From contig CATVTM010000001.1 in NCBI GenBank assembly GCA_958346935.1, forward strand, positions 1 to 64,000: 64,000 bases of DNA. Direction: 5' to 3'. The notes beneath the pieces were generated by a model. It ran no database searches and had not been told where the DNA came from. It saw only the letters and a list, made by a program, of their open reading frames with translations. Positions 42,847-51,597 of this stretch are shown here, one piece after another; the stretch's first letter is position 1, and each line of letters starts with the position of its first letter. Source of the DNA: an uncultured Collinsella sp. (GTDB taxonomy: Bacteria; Actinomycetota; Coriobacteriia; Coriobacteriales; Coriobacteriaceae). Made by a program: the position numbers and the translations under genes.

Positions 42847-43415
42847 TTCCGGATGGCGTTGTAATTAGTTTCAACGGTCAAATCGATTTCGGCACGGTTG
42901 TTGCTCTCCTAGCTCTGGCGCTCACTCTCGTCCAGTGGATTGTCTCGCTGATACGGGGCCGCCGGACGGCCGCGCGGAGCCAGGCATCAGCCATCTGTGC
43001 CCGTGCGGTCAGGATGCCTGAGAGGGAGACGACCACGATTGGCAGGATTAGGATTGATTTCGGGACACAGGTCGGCCTAGAAGTGATGAACAATAGCAAC
43101 GACATCGTTTACCAAGTTATCCTCACTGCCGTACTTGTCCAAGGCGCCGGGCCTCAAGACGGGAGGGACGTCGAGGGATGCAACAGCAGAGTTCTACTCT
43201 CGTCCGTTGCTTCGGGCAAAACCGTGAGGTGCGTCGGGCATCTCGATTGTTCGATGCATAAGGCCCTCGGCTGCGAGGTGGCTTTCACCGATCGCTACGG
43301 ACGCAGTTGGGTGCGGAAGAGCGACGGTCATTTGGGCAGGATTCGATTCAAAACGCCCGTCGATTATTACGGTCTAATGCAGCCTGTAGAGTGGATGGAC
43401 TTCGATGAGCCGTAA
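42843..43415 (+). CDS. Single-pass membrane protein of unknown function
   Basis: A 190-residue protein with a short N-terminal segment, one hydrophobic helix (about 16-38, TVVALLALALTLVQWIVSLI), a basic stop-transfer (RGRRTAARSQ) and a beta-rich cytoplasmic or extracellular domain (VGLEVMNNSNDIVYQVILTAVLVQG, CVGHLDCSMHKALGCEVAFTDRYGRSW). Starts ATG 42843 overlapping the previous stop. No family is recognised. The topology is like that of small membrane accessory proteins in defence islands, where the soluble domain may sense or bind a partner. A strong terminator follows. Confidence 0.6.
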   Translation: MIPDGVVISFNGQIDFGTVVALLALALTLVQWIVSLIRGRRTAARSQASAICARAVRMPERETTTIGRIRIDFGTQVGLEVMNNSNDIVYQVILTAVLVQGAGPQDGRDVEGCNSRVLLSSVASGKTVRCVGHLDCSMHKALGCEVAFTDRYGRSWVRKSDGHLGRIRFKTPVDYYGLMQPVEWMDFDEP

Positions 43416-43481
43416 TCGACATGCTCTAATTTTGAACGAAAAACCCCGGAGACGATCGATAACGATTCTTCTTTGATGATG

Positions 43482-43518
43482 CAAGCGGCGCTACTAATAG
43501 TAGCGCCGCTTGTTTTAT
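43482..43518 (+). terminator. Terminator after the small membrane protein gene
   Basis: Fourteen-base-pair perfect stem (43482-43495 with 43499-43512), 3-base loop, followed by TTTTAT. Confidence 0.85.
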
Positions 43519-43722
43519 ATTCCGCTTGCAGATCCATCTGGACATCGCGTTCCAAAACTGGCAGAAACGTTCCTCGTTGCCGAATACGAGATTGTTTTCA
43601 GCACACAGAGCGGAACACATCCAAATTGCTCCAAATGGTTTGAATGTAACTTCGACCGTTTTCGGTTAGCGGAGTTTTATGGAGTATGAAAAAATCTGGT
43701 TGGAAGTTGTTAAATCTCTGGT
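43519..43722. other. AT-rich gap before the integrase stub
   Basis: About 200 bases without a recognisable gene. The strand-wise continuation of the integrase stub would be expected here but no integrase-like sequence is visible. Confidence 0.4.
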
Positions 43723-43938
43723 TTAGAGCGATTTGGCCACCGATCCAAACCAGAGATTTAACGTTAGATAGCTGTTGAATCCCAGCCAGTAATTTGACGT
43801 AGTGTCACAGCGGCTGGGCACGCTGCTTTCGGCATGGCTTTGCAGAGTGATTTCGAGCACTGCTTTTAATTGCTTTAGCTGCAGATAGTCTAGAACCGGC
43901 TGCATCTGAGCTGGGACCATATTGATCAGCGCTTCCAT
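43723..43938 (-). pseudogene. N-terminal stub of a tyrosine recombinase
   Basis: A 71-residue frame starting MEALINMVPAQMQPVLDYLQ, LKQLKAVLEITLQ, which matches the opening of XerC/integrase-type tyrosine recombinases (MxxLDxxQLxxLxxVLxxxL). It has a strong AGGAGG site. It loses similarity after about residue 40 and then stops, with no catalytic R-H-R-Y domain. It is therefore a truncated recombinase. In living loci such a recombinase is often the one that flips hsdS segments; the hsdS remnant is about 0.8 kb upstream on the same strand. Confidence 0.6.
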
Positions 43939-44018
43939 CGGGGGCTCCTTTCCTCCTGGTTCGATGGAAACAATTCTGAAGCGTAGGCCTACGTCCCGGT
44001 AAATGATTATTTGGTGGC

Positions 44019-44708
44019 TTAACTCATCTCCGCGCCTAAGACAAGCGCCCTCGCTTGTTCAGCGATCCTAAATTGATCATCACTTCCGAACGATATGGCT
44101 TTATACATTTGAGATACAAGATCGAAATCGTAGTTATGCCCTGGCACCGTGACAATGACGCGCTCGAAAGAGACCGAATATGCACTCAATGAAAGAAAGG
44201 CAGCAAGCGCCTCTTCGAGCATTACCGTATCGGCCAGCACATCCGACCTTATGAATAGGTGATTGTGCGCAAATGGCCTATACCCGCCGCCGTTTAGCTT
44301 ACCAAGTTTTTCCTTGTAAGCTTCTATAACCAGGCCAAAAGAATCTTTGCCGCTGGGACCGAAGAGGCCCCAATCAAACACCTCAGCACCAACCTGCTCG
44401 ATTCGTTCCGTCAGCCGTTCCTTAAGCTTTGCGTCATCCGTTTCGCGGAGCTTCGCATACAAAGCGTCCGCCTCCTGGGTTTCTTGAGATATTGCTTGGG
44501 TTACCTCGACTCCCAGGTCATGGAGTTCATCCCAAAGGTCGGGTTTGTCCCTATGCGACAGGTTTCTATACGTTGCTTCATCAAGGAATTGAAGCACGAG
44601 ACGGGCGTATACCTCCCAGATATCGAATGGCATATGGGAGGGCAGCACGCCTTCGTAACTTGTCGTTGTTCCCTTATTGTCCATGTTCAAATTGTACAAC
44701 CTCGTCAA
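44019..44708 (-). CDS. Uncharacterised protein, possible PD-(D/E)XK-like nuclease
   Basis: Up to 229 residues. Residues 55-75 contain HRDKPDLWDELHDLGVEVTQ, where PDL followed about 10 residues later by EVT fits a D...ExK-like nuclease site with threonine replacing lysine. A helical region (ETQEADALYAKLRETDDAKLKERLTERIEQ) and a C-terminal Rossmann-like part (VIVTVPGHNYDFDLVSQMYK) follow. TTG 44708 overlaps the hsdS remnant stop as TTGA; ATG 44684 (MDNKG) is an alternative and neither has a strong ribosome site. Its place behind hsdS suggests restriction-modification ancestry. The function is unknown. Confidence 0.6.
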   Translation of the reverse strand: MTRLYNLNMDNKGTTTSYEGVLPSHMPFDIWEVYARLVLQFLDEATYRNLSHRDKPDLWDELHDLGVEVTQAISQETQEADALYAKLRETDDAKLKERLTERIEQVGAEVFDWGLFGPSGKDSFGLVIEAYKEKLGKLNGGGYRPFAHNHLFIRSDVLADTVMLEEALAAFLSLSAYSVSFERVIVTVPGHNYDFDLVSQMYKAISFGSDDQFRIAEQARALVLGAEMS

Positions 44709-45325
44709 TCGCGATTTTCCCCGCTCATTAGCATCGACAGGAGAGCGTCTCTAACCGAGGAAAGTGCTTGCATTTCAATCCTGTTGTCGAGAATGGTATC
44801 GAACAGAGGCATCAAGTTCTCGCAAAGTGCCGAAATGGCACCGGAATTATGGGGTATCTCCAACTGTAGTTTTTCAAGGCGCTCAGGTTAGACTGGGCAG
44901 TTCCCTGTGCAATGCCAATCATATGTTCCTTAAAGGCAGTTTGCCAGAACCAGAAAAAAATCCTGTCAGCGTGTCTTTCCTGACAGAAACGAGCACGGCA
45001 ACTCGATGATTAAGTAAACAGTCAGGTTCCGCAACAATTCCGACCCTACCAACACTGCCCATGAGCGAAAGCACGATATCTCTTAGCATGAGTCTGCAAT
45101 ACGATTTTATGCGGCCAGGAATGTTCACGATACGATTGGCGTCAGAACAGTCAACGTTGCCGTCCCGCACGTTCTTGATTGTCTGAACTTTATAGTTGCC
45201 GTCATCTGAATAAGTGCCGCTATTGAAAGCGTAACCGTTCCCAAAGTCGACCAGTTTATGCAGTGATATAGCAGCGTCGCATTCCGATAGATACCTATCG
45301 AGTAACCGTCTTTCTCCGTACCGCC
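44705..45325 (-). pseudogene. hsdS: Frameshifted hsdS (type I restriction specificity subunit) fragment
   Basis: Reads on the minus strand as HsdS: YGERRLLDRYLSECDAAISL, then KLVDFGNGYAFNSG, GDI-like RDIVLSLMGSVGRVGI, and RHRVAVL. In a T7 run near 44950 the frame changes, after which KEHMIGIAQGTAQSNLSALK continues HsdS-like sequence. A second shift near 44830-44850 leads to MPLFDTILDNRIEMQ and RDALLSMLMSGE, the usual HsdS ending. At least two frameshifts and no complete 5' half make it non-functional as it stands. No hsdM or hsdR is present. Its 5' end lies in one arm of the 26-bp inverted repeat. Confidence 0.75.
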
Positions 45326-45358
45326 TGTAGCGGGCGGTACGGAGAAAGACGGTTACTC
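45300..45358. repeat. Perfect 26-bp inverted repeat at the hsdS 5' end
   Basis: Arms 45300-45325 and 45333-45358 are perfectly complementary with a 7-base loop. On the minus strand the 45325-45300 arm codes for RYGERRLL in the hsdS frame; the other arm encodes the same peptide on the plus strand. This is what is expected of two recombined copies of an hsdS inversion site placed head to head. No T-tract follows. Confidence 0.9.
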
Positions 45359-45542
45359 ACGATCTGCCCACATGTTCCTGCGTTCTATGTTTGCCTGCGT
45401 CACCGCAGCCCATGCTGAATAAAGTGTTGCGACGATTTTGCCCAAAGCTTATCAGGCTGTTAAGACGCGGTTGTTTTGGTGCTTACACTAAAATCATAAA
45501 AGTCGTATCATTTCATTAGCTTATTCATCTTTAGGAGGAAGA

Positions 45543-47243
45543 ATGCCAACCAACAGCCAGATTCTGATAGACGGATTCATTTCGGACGAATTCTCTAAGC
45601 AGGCTGAATATAGTTCTAAAGGGGACTACTTTGAACTGTTGGCTTCTTCTCGATACATGGCTCCATACGACCTTGACGACGATGAGATAGCGGAAGGGCT
45701 CATTGGAGGGTCGCGAGACGGGGGCTGCGATGCTATTTACATCTTCGCCAACAATTATTTCTTGAGTGAGGATGTCCAGATTCAAAACTACATCAATCGT
45801 GGATCAAGGGTTGAAATTGTTATTCTTCAGACTAAGGTTTCAAAATCATTCAAAGAAGACGCGTTCTTGAAGTGGAAGGACACCTGCAATGACCTTCTGA
45901 CATTCGATAAAAACTTAAATGATTTCGGCGATAAATATTCTGATCGCGTTATCGATACTTTTGGAAGAATAAGAGAAGCGATTCAAGCGGCGGCGATGGC
46001 CGGAAACGAAATCCGAATGAAGTTCGTGTACATCGCGAATGCGGATTCACCATCGGACGGCGTTAAGATTCAGAAAGAGCAGCTTCCCGCTGCCATTGAC
46101 GAAATCGTCGGCGTAAGCCGATTTAGTTCTTCGTGTGTTTTAGTTGGAGCAGACGAATTGATGCGCATCTGGTCGCCTCCCGCAGAGAGTGGGCTTGTTA
46201 TGCGTTTTTCGGGGTCCTATGCATCAGTTCCTCAGAGAACGGATGTCTTTGGCCTGGTGTCTTTGTCGGATTACTACCGCTTCCTCACTGACGACCAAGG
46301 ACAGCTCCGTAGCTATCTTTTTGAGGCGAACGTCAGAGATTACGAGGGAAATGTTTCAGTCAACAAAGGAATCAGGGAAACGTTGGAGCATCCTAGCGAA
46401 GACGATTTCTGGTGGCTCAACAACGGGGTAACGATACTGGCTTCTGAAGCCTACCAAATAGCAGGAGCAGAAGTAAAAATGGAAGAGCCTCGCATCGTTA
46501 ATGGACTTCAAACGTCGTATGAAATATATAAATTTATGGAGTCTCGCACAGAAGACGCCGAAGATTCCAGAAATGTGATGGTAAAAATCCTTGTGCCGGG
46601 AAGCGATGAGACCAGAAACAGAGTGATACTGGCGACGAACAACCAAACTCAGGTGAAAAAGACATCGCTTCGCGCTACTGACCAAATCCATATCCAGATA
46701 GAACTCTACATGAAAAGAAATGGACTGTATTACGAAAGGCGGAAGAACTATTACAAAAACCAGGGGAGGAAGAGAGAAGAGATCGTAACCCTCTCCTTTC
46801 TTGCGCAATGCATGATGTCGATACTTCTCGGCAGGCCGGATCAGGCAAGGGCAAGACCGTCGACACTTTTGTCTGACGAAGTTCAATATAAGAAAATATT
46901 TGGTCAGGATGGCAACCTTGAGGCTTACTACAGAGCCGCTAGTCTCGGAAAACAGGTTTGCCTGAAGTTTCCACAAATTAAGAGAGACTTAGAGGGTTCC
47001 CAAATAAGCGACATAAGATTTTACGTGATAATGGGCGTTGCTTCCATGTTGTCCAATAAAGATAGCCTGACATTTGGTGACATAGAGAATCTCGACCTTG
47101 ACAAGCTTTCAGATGAAATTATTCAAACTGTTGCGGACATGGTGATGGATGTTTATCTGGCCCTTGGCGGAACATCCAAAGCTGCTAAGTCTTACGCCAT
47201 GGCAAGTAAGGTCAAGGAAAAGATTTCACTACTGTTGCCTTAG
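45543..47243 (+). CDS. AIPR-family abortive phage infection protein
   Basis: A 566-residue AIPR domain protein. Characteristic segments are RVEIVILQTKVSKSFKEDAF (about residue 95-115), LFEANVRDYEGNVSVNKGIRETL (about 258-280), DFWWLNNGVTILASEAY (about 286-303), RIVNGLQTSYEIYKF and TNNQTQVKKTSLRATD. AIPR proteins take part in abortive phage resistance and occur with restriction-modification genes; the mechanism is poorly known. AGGAGGAAGA precedes ATG 45543. It is divergent from the hsdS remnant and ends at a terminator. Confidence 0.88.
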   Translation: MPTNSQILIDGFISDEFSKQAEYSSKGDYFELLASSRYMAPYDLDDDEIAEGLIGGSRDGGCDAIYIFANNYFLSEDVQIQNYINRGSRVEIVILQTKVSKSFKEDAFLKWKDTCNDLLTFDKNLNDFGDKYSDRVIDTFGRIREAIQAAAMAGNEIRMKFVYIANADSPSDGVKIQKEQLPAAIDEIVGVSRFSSSCVLVGADELMRIWSPPAESGLVMRFSGSYASVPQRTDVFGLVSLSDYYRFLTDDQGQLRSYLFEANVRDYEGNVSVNKGIRETLEHPSEDDFWWLNNGVTILASEAYQIAGAEVKMEEPRIVNGLQTSYEIYKFMESRTEDAEDSRNVMVKILVPGSDETRNRVILATNNQTQVKKTSLRATDQIHIQIELYMKRNGLYYERRKNYYKNQGRKREEIVTLSFLAQCMMSILLGRPDQARARPSTLLSDEVQYKKIFGQDGNLEAYYRAASLGKQVCLKFPQIKRDLEGSQISDIRFYVIMGVASMLSNKDSLTFGDIENLDLDKLSDEIIQTVADMVMDVYLALGGTSKAAKSYAMASKVKEKISLLLP

Positions 47244-47278
47244 GGCAATCCAGGGCTGTTCTCTAGAATGCCATCAGC

Positions 47279-47315
47279 AGAGAGGTCCTTTTTGCAAAGG
47301 GCCTCTCTATTTTCG
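47279..47315 (+). terminator. Terminator after the AIPR gene
   Basis: AGAGAGGTCC (47279-47288) pairs with GGGCCTCTCT (47299-47308) with one wobble, followed by ATTTT. Confidence 0.75.
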
Positions 47316-47571
47316 TTCGGTTCCGAACAGTTTGACGATCACTAATCAGCTCGCGTCGTCAACCGCTTCGCTTTCAGCCCCTACTTTGATGCAGGCGTAG
47401 GCGACGAGCGTGCACAGCCCCATACCCATTCCAATCAGGTGCAACAGGAAGGCCATTTTCTCGCCTTACTTTTCGCCTTCGTACGGCTTTTCGGGGGCGA
47501 GCCCGTCTGGACGGCGTGCCATGAGCACGGCGCCACCCTGACGGCGGCCGGCGTCCACGAGACAACCGAGG

Positions 47572-47772
47572 CTATGTACAGGGCGCAGGGGCAGTAGACC
47601 ACTGTATGCGGATGAAGTGCGCTGCACAGCGCCGGCACTTGGCCCCAGGGAACATCTCGGCGAGCGAGCCGACCATGCCGACGGCCTTGTCGCCGGTGAA
47701 CATGCGCACGCCGCGAAGCCCTCGTAGCTCGCAATCGAGCTGGCATATGCAGTCCGCTGGTAGTATTTGCAA
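47572..47772 (-). mobile_element. IS256-family (mutator) transposase fragment
   Basis: A short minus-strand frame contains GLRGVRMFTGDKAVGMVGSL, AEMFPGAKCRRCAAHF, the part of the IS256-type transposase around the catalytic aspartate and the RCxxHF motif. Flanking parts of the transposase are missing or frameshifted. The remainder of 47316-47955 (about 640 bases) has no other recognisable gene; 47380-47570 may be further decayed IS sequence. Confidence 0.65.
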
Positions 47773-47955
47773 ACTGGCTGATCAGGTAATTCTCACAATG
47801 CGCGTTTTATGCTGGCGGCGGGTTGCGGATATCCCAGTCATTGCAAAAACAATTTCCAAAACATGTGTTCTATTTGAAACTACATGAAGGAAGATCACTA
47901 TAGAATGCAAGCTACAATAGCAAACGAGTATTGGACTCGAGTCTAGCGGAGGATT

Positions 47956-50193
47956 ATGGGGTTCCAAGATATCCTTGCTGCGATTGATATCATCACGGGG
48001 CCTGACCCGGCCCTTTCTATCCTGGCGGTTTCGATTGTCGTCGCGCCGGCGTTGCTGTGGTTGTGTAAGCAGGCTTTGGCGCGGTTTTACAAGGCTGATA
48101 TCTTTGTTGTGGCACTGGCGTTCGTCGCATTGTTTGCATCGGTTAGGCTTAGCCTTTTATGGTTGACGGGTGTGGCATCGGTCTTTCTCGCGGTGTGTCT
48201 GCTCGCTCTTCCCGCCAACTATTTTTGGTGTGCGCAGCGGCTAGATGACATAGTGGGCAAGGCTGATCCCTCTCTTCCCGATTGCGACTACGTAGCTGCC
48301 TTCAGGCTGATGAACTCGGTTGACCGTGATCGACTGTCCAGAAGGCAGCTCGCCTGCCTCGACAAGGACAGGATTTTCTGCAACATCTACTTGGGAAACA
48401 ACGGCGTTGCAAAAAGGATGCTTGAGGACGAAAACTTAGAACCGGCTTTCAGGCATTTCGCCCTCCATATTATCGCGGACTCCGCTTGCGATCGTGCTGG
48501 GTCGCAAGCGGAACTCGAAAGCGCCTTGGCCGAGATATCCGAGAAGACAGACCCTTTCATCAAAGTCCAGCTTTGGCACAACCGCGCGGTTGGCTATATC
48601 GTGAACGGTCAGTTCAAAGTCGCCGACGACGAGTTCAAGAAGACGTATCGTGAAGCCAAGCGTCTGGGCGTTCGGAATAAGTCGTTCCTCTTGCTACTGT
48701 TTGAGAATGCAACATTGAATAAAACGAAAATCGGCTTGCCTGATGGCGGCATTGAAGAAGGGTGGGGGTTGATTGAGGAATGCGAAAAGGCGCTTGCGCC
48801 GATTGGCCCCAACGATTTTGGGCAGCTCTTCAATCTGCGGCCTCTTTTCATGAGGCAGATAGGGGCAAGCATCGAGGACAGGAACAAGTTGTATTTGGCC
48901 GAGGTCGAAAGCACCCTCAGCAATGCCTCCCTTTCCGAGCAACAGCGCGTCGTCGCTATGGCGAGCTTGGGAAGAATCGCGTGGGCCGACGGGCTCGACC
49001 CCGCCCCCGTGCTCAATTTCTTCGAAGGATGCGATCGGTTTTTGTGCGTGAGCGACCCCGATGCACGTTACTATGCCCATATGAACCTGAGGGCGATGCT
49101 TTCGGGCTTGGCGGTGGATGACCGCTCCCTAAATACTTTGGCTGAGAGCGTAATGCGGTATTTCAAGGATGGGGACGCGGAGCATGATTTGGATGTGATG
49201 GAGGATGGCCTTCCTCCCGAGGCGATTCTGCGGCGCTCCCAAGTGCTGCGAGAACGCGCTGCCCTAGCCTTAATGGTGGGAGAGAACGTTGAGCGCGCCG
49301 TGTCGTACACTGATGAGGCTATAGGCCTCCTTGAGGGAAGCTTGCAGGTTATGGCGGCGCTCGAGTGTCGATGGCAGCTTGCCCGGCTGACACTGTACGA
49401 CAAACCCGAGGTGGCAAAAATGCAGCTCTCGATTGCCGAAGAGCGCCTCGCTACGCTCAACAAGCAACCGTCCCTCGGATATCCCTATCTCGAGATGAGC
49501 CTGTGCTACGCCTTGCTTGGTATGCGTGCCGAGTGCAGAGGCGCGTATGAAAGGGCCGCCGGCTTCGAGACTCCGATGAGCCATTACGCGCCCGGCATTC
49601 GGATTAACATTACCGCCGCCGCCTTCTGTGCCAGGTTCTACATGCTTACGGAAATGCTTGGAAATCCCGAAGAGGTTTGCCCCTTGCTTAAAACTCGAGA
49701 GGGCAGGGCGTGGCTGTCTCGCTATCCGAAGGTTTCTTCCCTGTCGAAAACGCTTCTTTGCGGGAAGTTTCTTGGGTATGGGGATGTCGTGCCCGCCATG
49801 ACGAGGCTATTCTTGGACGAGGCAGGGAAGCTATATGCCGAAACGTGGCTCGTCGTCCAAGAGATCGGGCTCGCGTTCGATCTTGATTCCAGAAAGCCCG
49901 GCGAAGAGTATGGGCTGGTTGTCGAGATCCAAAGGCACCCGCTGGTTGCCGATGACGATGCCCTTGCGAGGGTCGCTGTGCAGCACGGGTATACTGTGCT
50001 TGGTGCGAGGTTGGACCTGTGCAACGAAGACCTCCTCGGGGTCGATGACGCAGCCGCCGTATTCGATGTGCTGGATGCCTTGGGCATATTGGCCGAAGGA
50101 CGCGTGCCCACATTGGAAGACATCATGAAGAGTTACCTCGAAAGCTGTGTCGACGTTCCTGCCGGCGGTTGGGGTACCTTTGCCGAGAGGTAG
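47956..50193 (+). CDS. Large membrane protein with helical-repeat domain, unknown function
   Basis: A 745-residue protein with three closely spaced N-terminal membrane helices (about 18-36, 47-66 and 68-86) and a very long alpha-helical cytoplasmic part (about 100-640) built of TPR-like helix pairs (AIGLLEGSLQVMAALECRWQ, AEERLATLNKQP, MSLCYALLGMRAECRGAYE). A C-terminal region (about 645-745) is mixed alpha/beta. No enzyme motif (Walker, HNH, TIR, HEPN, PD-ExK) is visible. GGAGG precedes ATG 47956. It stands alone on the plus strand, between transposase remnants. It could be a solitary membrane sensor of a defence system, but no known family is recognised. Confidence 0.75.
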   Translation: MGFQDILAAIDIITGPDPALSILAVSIVVAPALLWLCKQALARFYKADIFVVALAFVALFASVRLSLLWLTGVASVFLAVCLLALPANYFWCAQRLDDIVGKADPSLPDCDYVAAFRLMNSVDRDRLSRRQLACLDKDRIFCNIYLGNNGVAKRMLEDENLEPAFRHFALHIIADSACDRAGSQAELESALAEISEKTDPFIKVQLWHNRAVGYIVNGQFKVADDEFKKTYREAKRLGVRNKSFLLLLFENATLNKTKIGLPDGGIEEGWGLIEECEKALAPIGPNDFGQLFNLRPLFMRQIGASIEDRNKLYLAEVESTLSNASLSEQQRVVAMASLGRIAWADGLDPAPVLNFFEGCDRFLCVSDPDARYYAHMNLRAMLSGLAVDDRSLNTLAESVMRYFKDGDAEHDLDVMEDGLPPEAILRRSQVLRERAALALMVGENVERAVSYTDEAIGLLEGSLQVMAALECRWQLARLTLYDKPEVAKMQLSIAEERLATLNKQPSLGYPYLEMSLCYALLGMRAECRGAYERAAGFETPMSHYAPGIRINITAAAFCARFYMLTEMLGNPEEVCPLLKTREGRAWLSRYPKVSSLSKTLLCGKFLGYGDVVPAMTRLFLDEAGKLYAETWLVVQEIGLAFDLDSRKPGEEYGLVVEIQRHPLVADDDALARVAVQHGYTVLGARLDLCNEDLLGVDDAAAVFDVLDALGILAEGRVPTLEDIMKSYLESCVDVPAGGWGTFAER

Positions 50194-50353
50194 CTTCGTC
50201 CTGCCACGCTTCACAAAACGTTTCACAAACTTCTCGTTGCTGGCCAAGTTCTCAACACGTAGCGCTGCAATGGCCCTGCCTGTTTTATCCTTCTAGCCCC
50301 TTGGGGCTGCGGTGGAAATCCTAGACCAAAAGAGAACCGGGAGGATCATACGG

Positions 50354-50692
50354 ATGTACAGCGCAGAGCAAAGGGCAAAGGTCATCGTGACGTTCGCCAG
50401 GTTCGGATGCAGCACGGCTGACACCATAGCAAAGCTCGGCTACCCCAGCCGCGTCACGCTCCACAGCTGGTGGAAGGAGTACCAGATCGACGGCGATGAG
50501 CTCCTGGAAAGGGAGCATCGCAGGCCGAGGTGTTCCGACGAGGCGAAGCGGGATGCGGTCAATCGCTACCCGGGGCACGGGAAAAGCCTGGCGCGCACGA
50601 TAAAGGCCATTGGATACCCGAGCCGCGAGGTACTCTCCAAAAGGAACGACGAGCGCACCCAGGTGATCTGCGCTGTGCGCGAGAAGGAGTGA
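50354..50692 (+). mobile_element. IS3-family OrfA fragment
   Basis: A 112-residue frame starting MYSAEQRAKVIVTFARFG with the helix-turn-helix repeats of IS3-type OrfA (STADTIAKLGYPSRVTLHSW, then SLARTIKAIGYPSREVL). The C-terminal coiled coil and the OrfB catalytic gene are absent; similarity breaks near 50640. This is a truncated transposase. Confidence 0.75.
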
Positions 50693-51342
50693 CGCGTGTG
50701 GGCCGCGTGATCGCCGACGACACGGCCGTGCGCGGCGGCGCGCCCGCCGCCGGCGTGCGTGCCTACGGTGTGTGCCTGCAGGACGCTGGCGTCGGCGACG
50801 GCTCGGCCGGGTGTGGGCTTTCCGTCGATGCCTCGTGGCTCGATGCGACCGGTACCGATGGCGGTGTCGGGTGCACGAGCGGGTCGCTTGCGTCCGCACG
50901 GTTTGTGACGCCTGCGGGTGGGGCCTTCGGTGCCGGCGGCGTGTTGGATGCCTCCGGGGCCATGGCGCCGCTTGTAGTGATCGAGCCCCAGGGCGCCACG
51001 GCGCCGGCGGGGGAGACCGGCGGGCGCGAGGCGCCCGGTGGCACGGGCGAGCCGGCCGGCGGTGCCGGTCCTGCCACTGGGCAGCCCGGTGCCGGGCCCG
51101 CGACGGATCCCGCGCTGAAGCCGGCGAGCACGACGCCCAGGATAACCACGACAACCAAAGCGACAGTGACCAAGGCCACGGCGTCCAAGCCATCCAAGGC
51201 CAAGGCTGCCAGCGCCGCCGCCACGCTCCCCAAGACCACCGACGTCAACTGGATCGCAGCCTCCTTAGCGCTATTCCTGCTGGGAGCAGCGCTCCTGGGT
51301 TCCGCACGCCGCTCAACTTGCGCCTACACGCTGCCGGGCTGA
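50689..51342 (+). pseudogene. C-terminal remnant of an LPXTG-anchored surface protein
   Basis: About 217 codons in one frame. A Gly/Ala/Pro/Thr-rich stalk (APGGTGEPAGGAGPATGQPG) leads to LPKTTD followed by a hydrophobic stretch (WIAASLALFLLGAALLG) and a basic tail (SARRS), a sortase sorting signal. There is no signal peptide or start codon with a ribosome site, and the upstream part is replaced by the IS3 fragment, so the gene was cut by an insertion or deletion. It could still be expressed only if fused upstream, which is not seen. Confidence 0.6.
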
Positions 51343-51597
51343 GTGGATTTCAACCTTCTTCGGATGATCCGCATCTCTATCGTTCGTCGCTCTGGAAAAC
51401 CTCGCCCCGCATATCTCGTAGGTTGTCTCATGTAGTTGCCAGCACTACGGAATCGGTTGGACAGGTCCGGTGCGCATCGCGTACTTCCGTAGTTTTTCTT
51501 CGGAATATCCGTATTAAAAATACGGGTAAATTGACCGATTTGCTCAGCTGCTTTACCCTGTGTCTCAAATAACCTCAGAAAGCAGAGGAACTGTACC
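51343..51597. other. Spacer before the OLD-like ATPase gene
   Basis: About 250 bases with no gene. It should carry the promoter of the downstream two-gene cassette. I identify AGAGGAA upstream of the ATG but no clear promoter hexamers. Confidence 0.4.

Noticed and set aside
45483..45511. Possible promoter TTACAC-17-TATCAT before the AIPR gene
   Set aside because: The -35 element matches the consensus at only two positions, so I do not call it.
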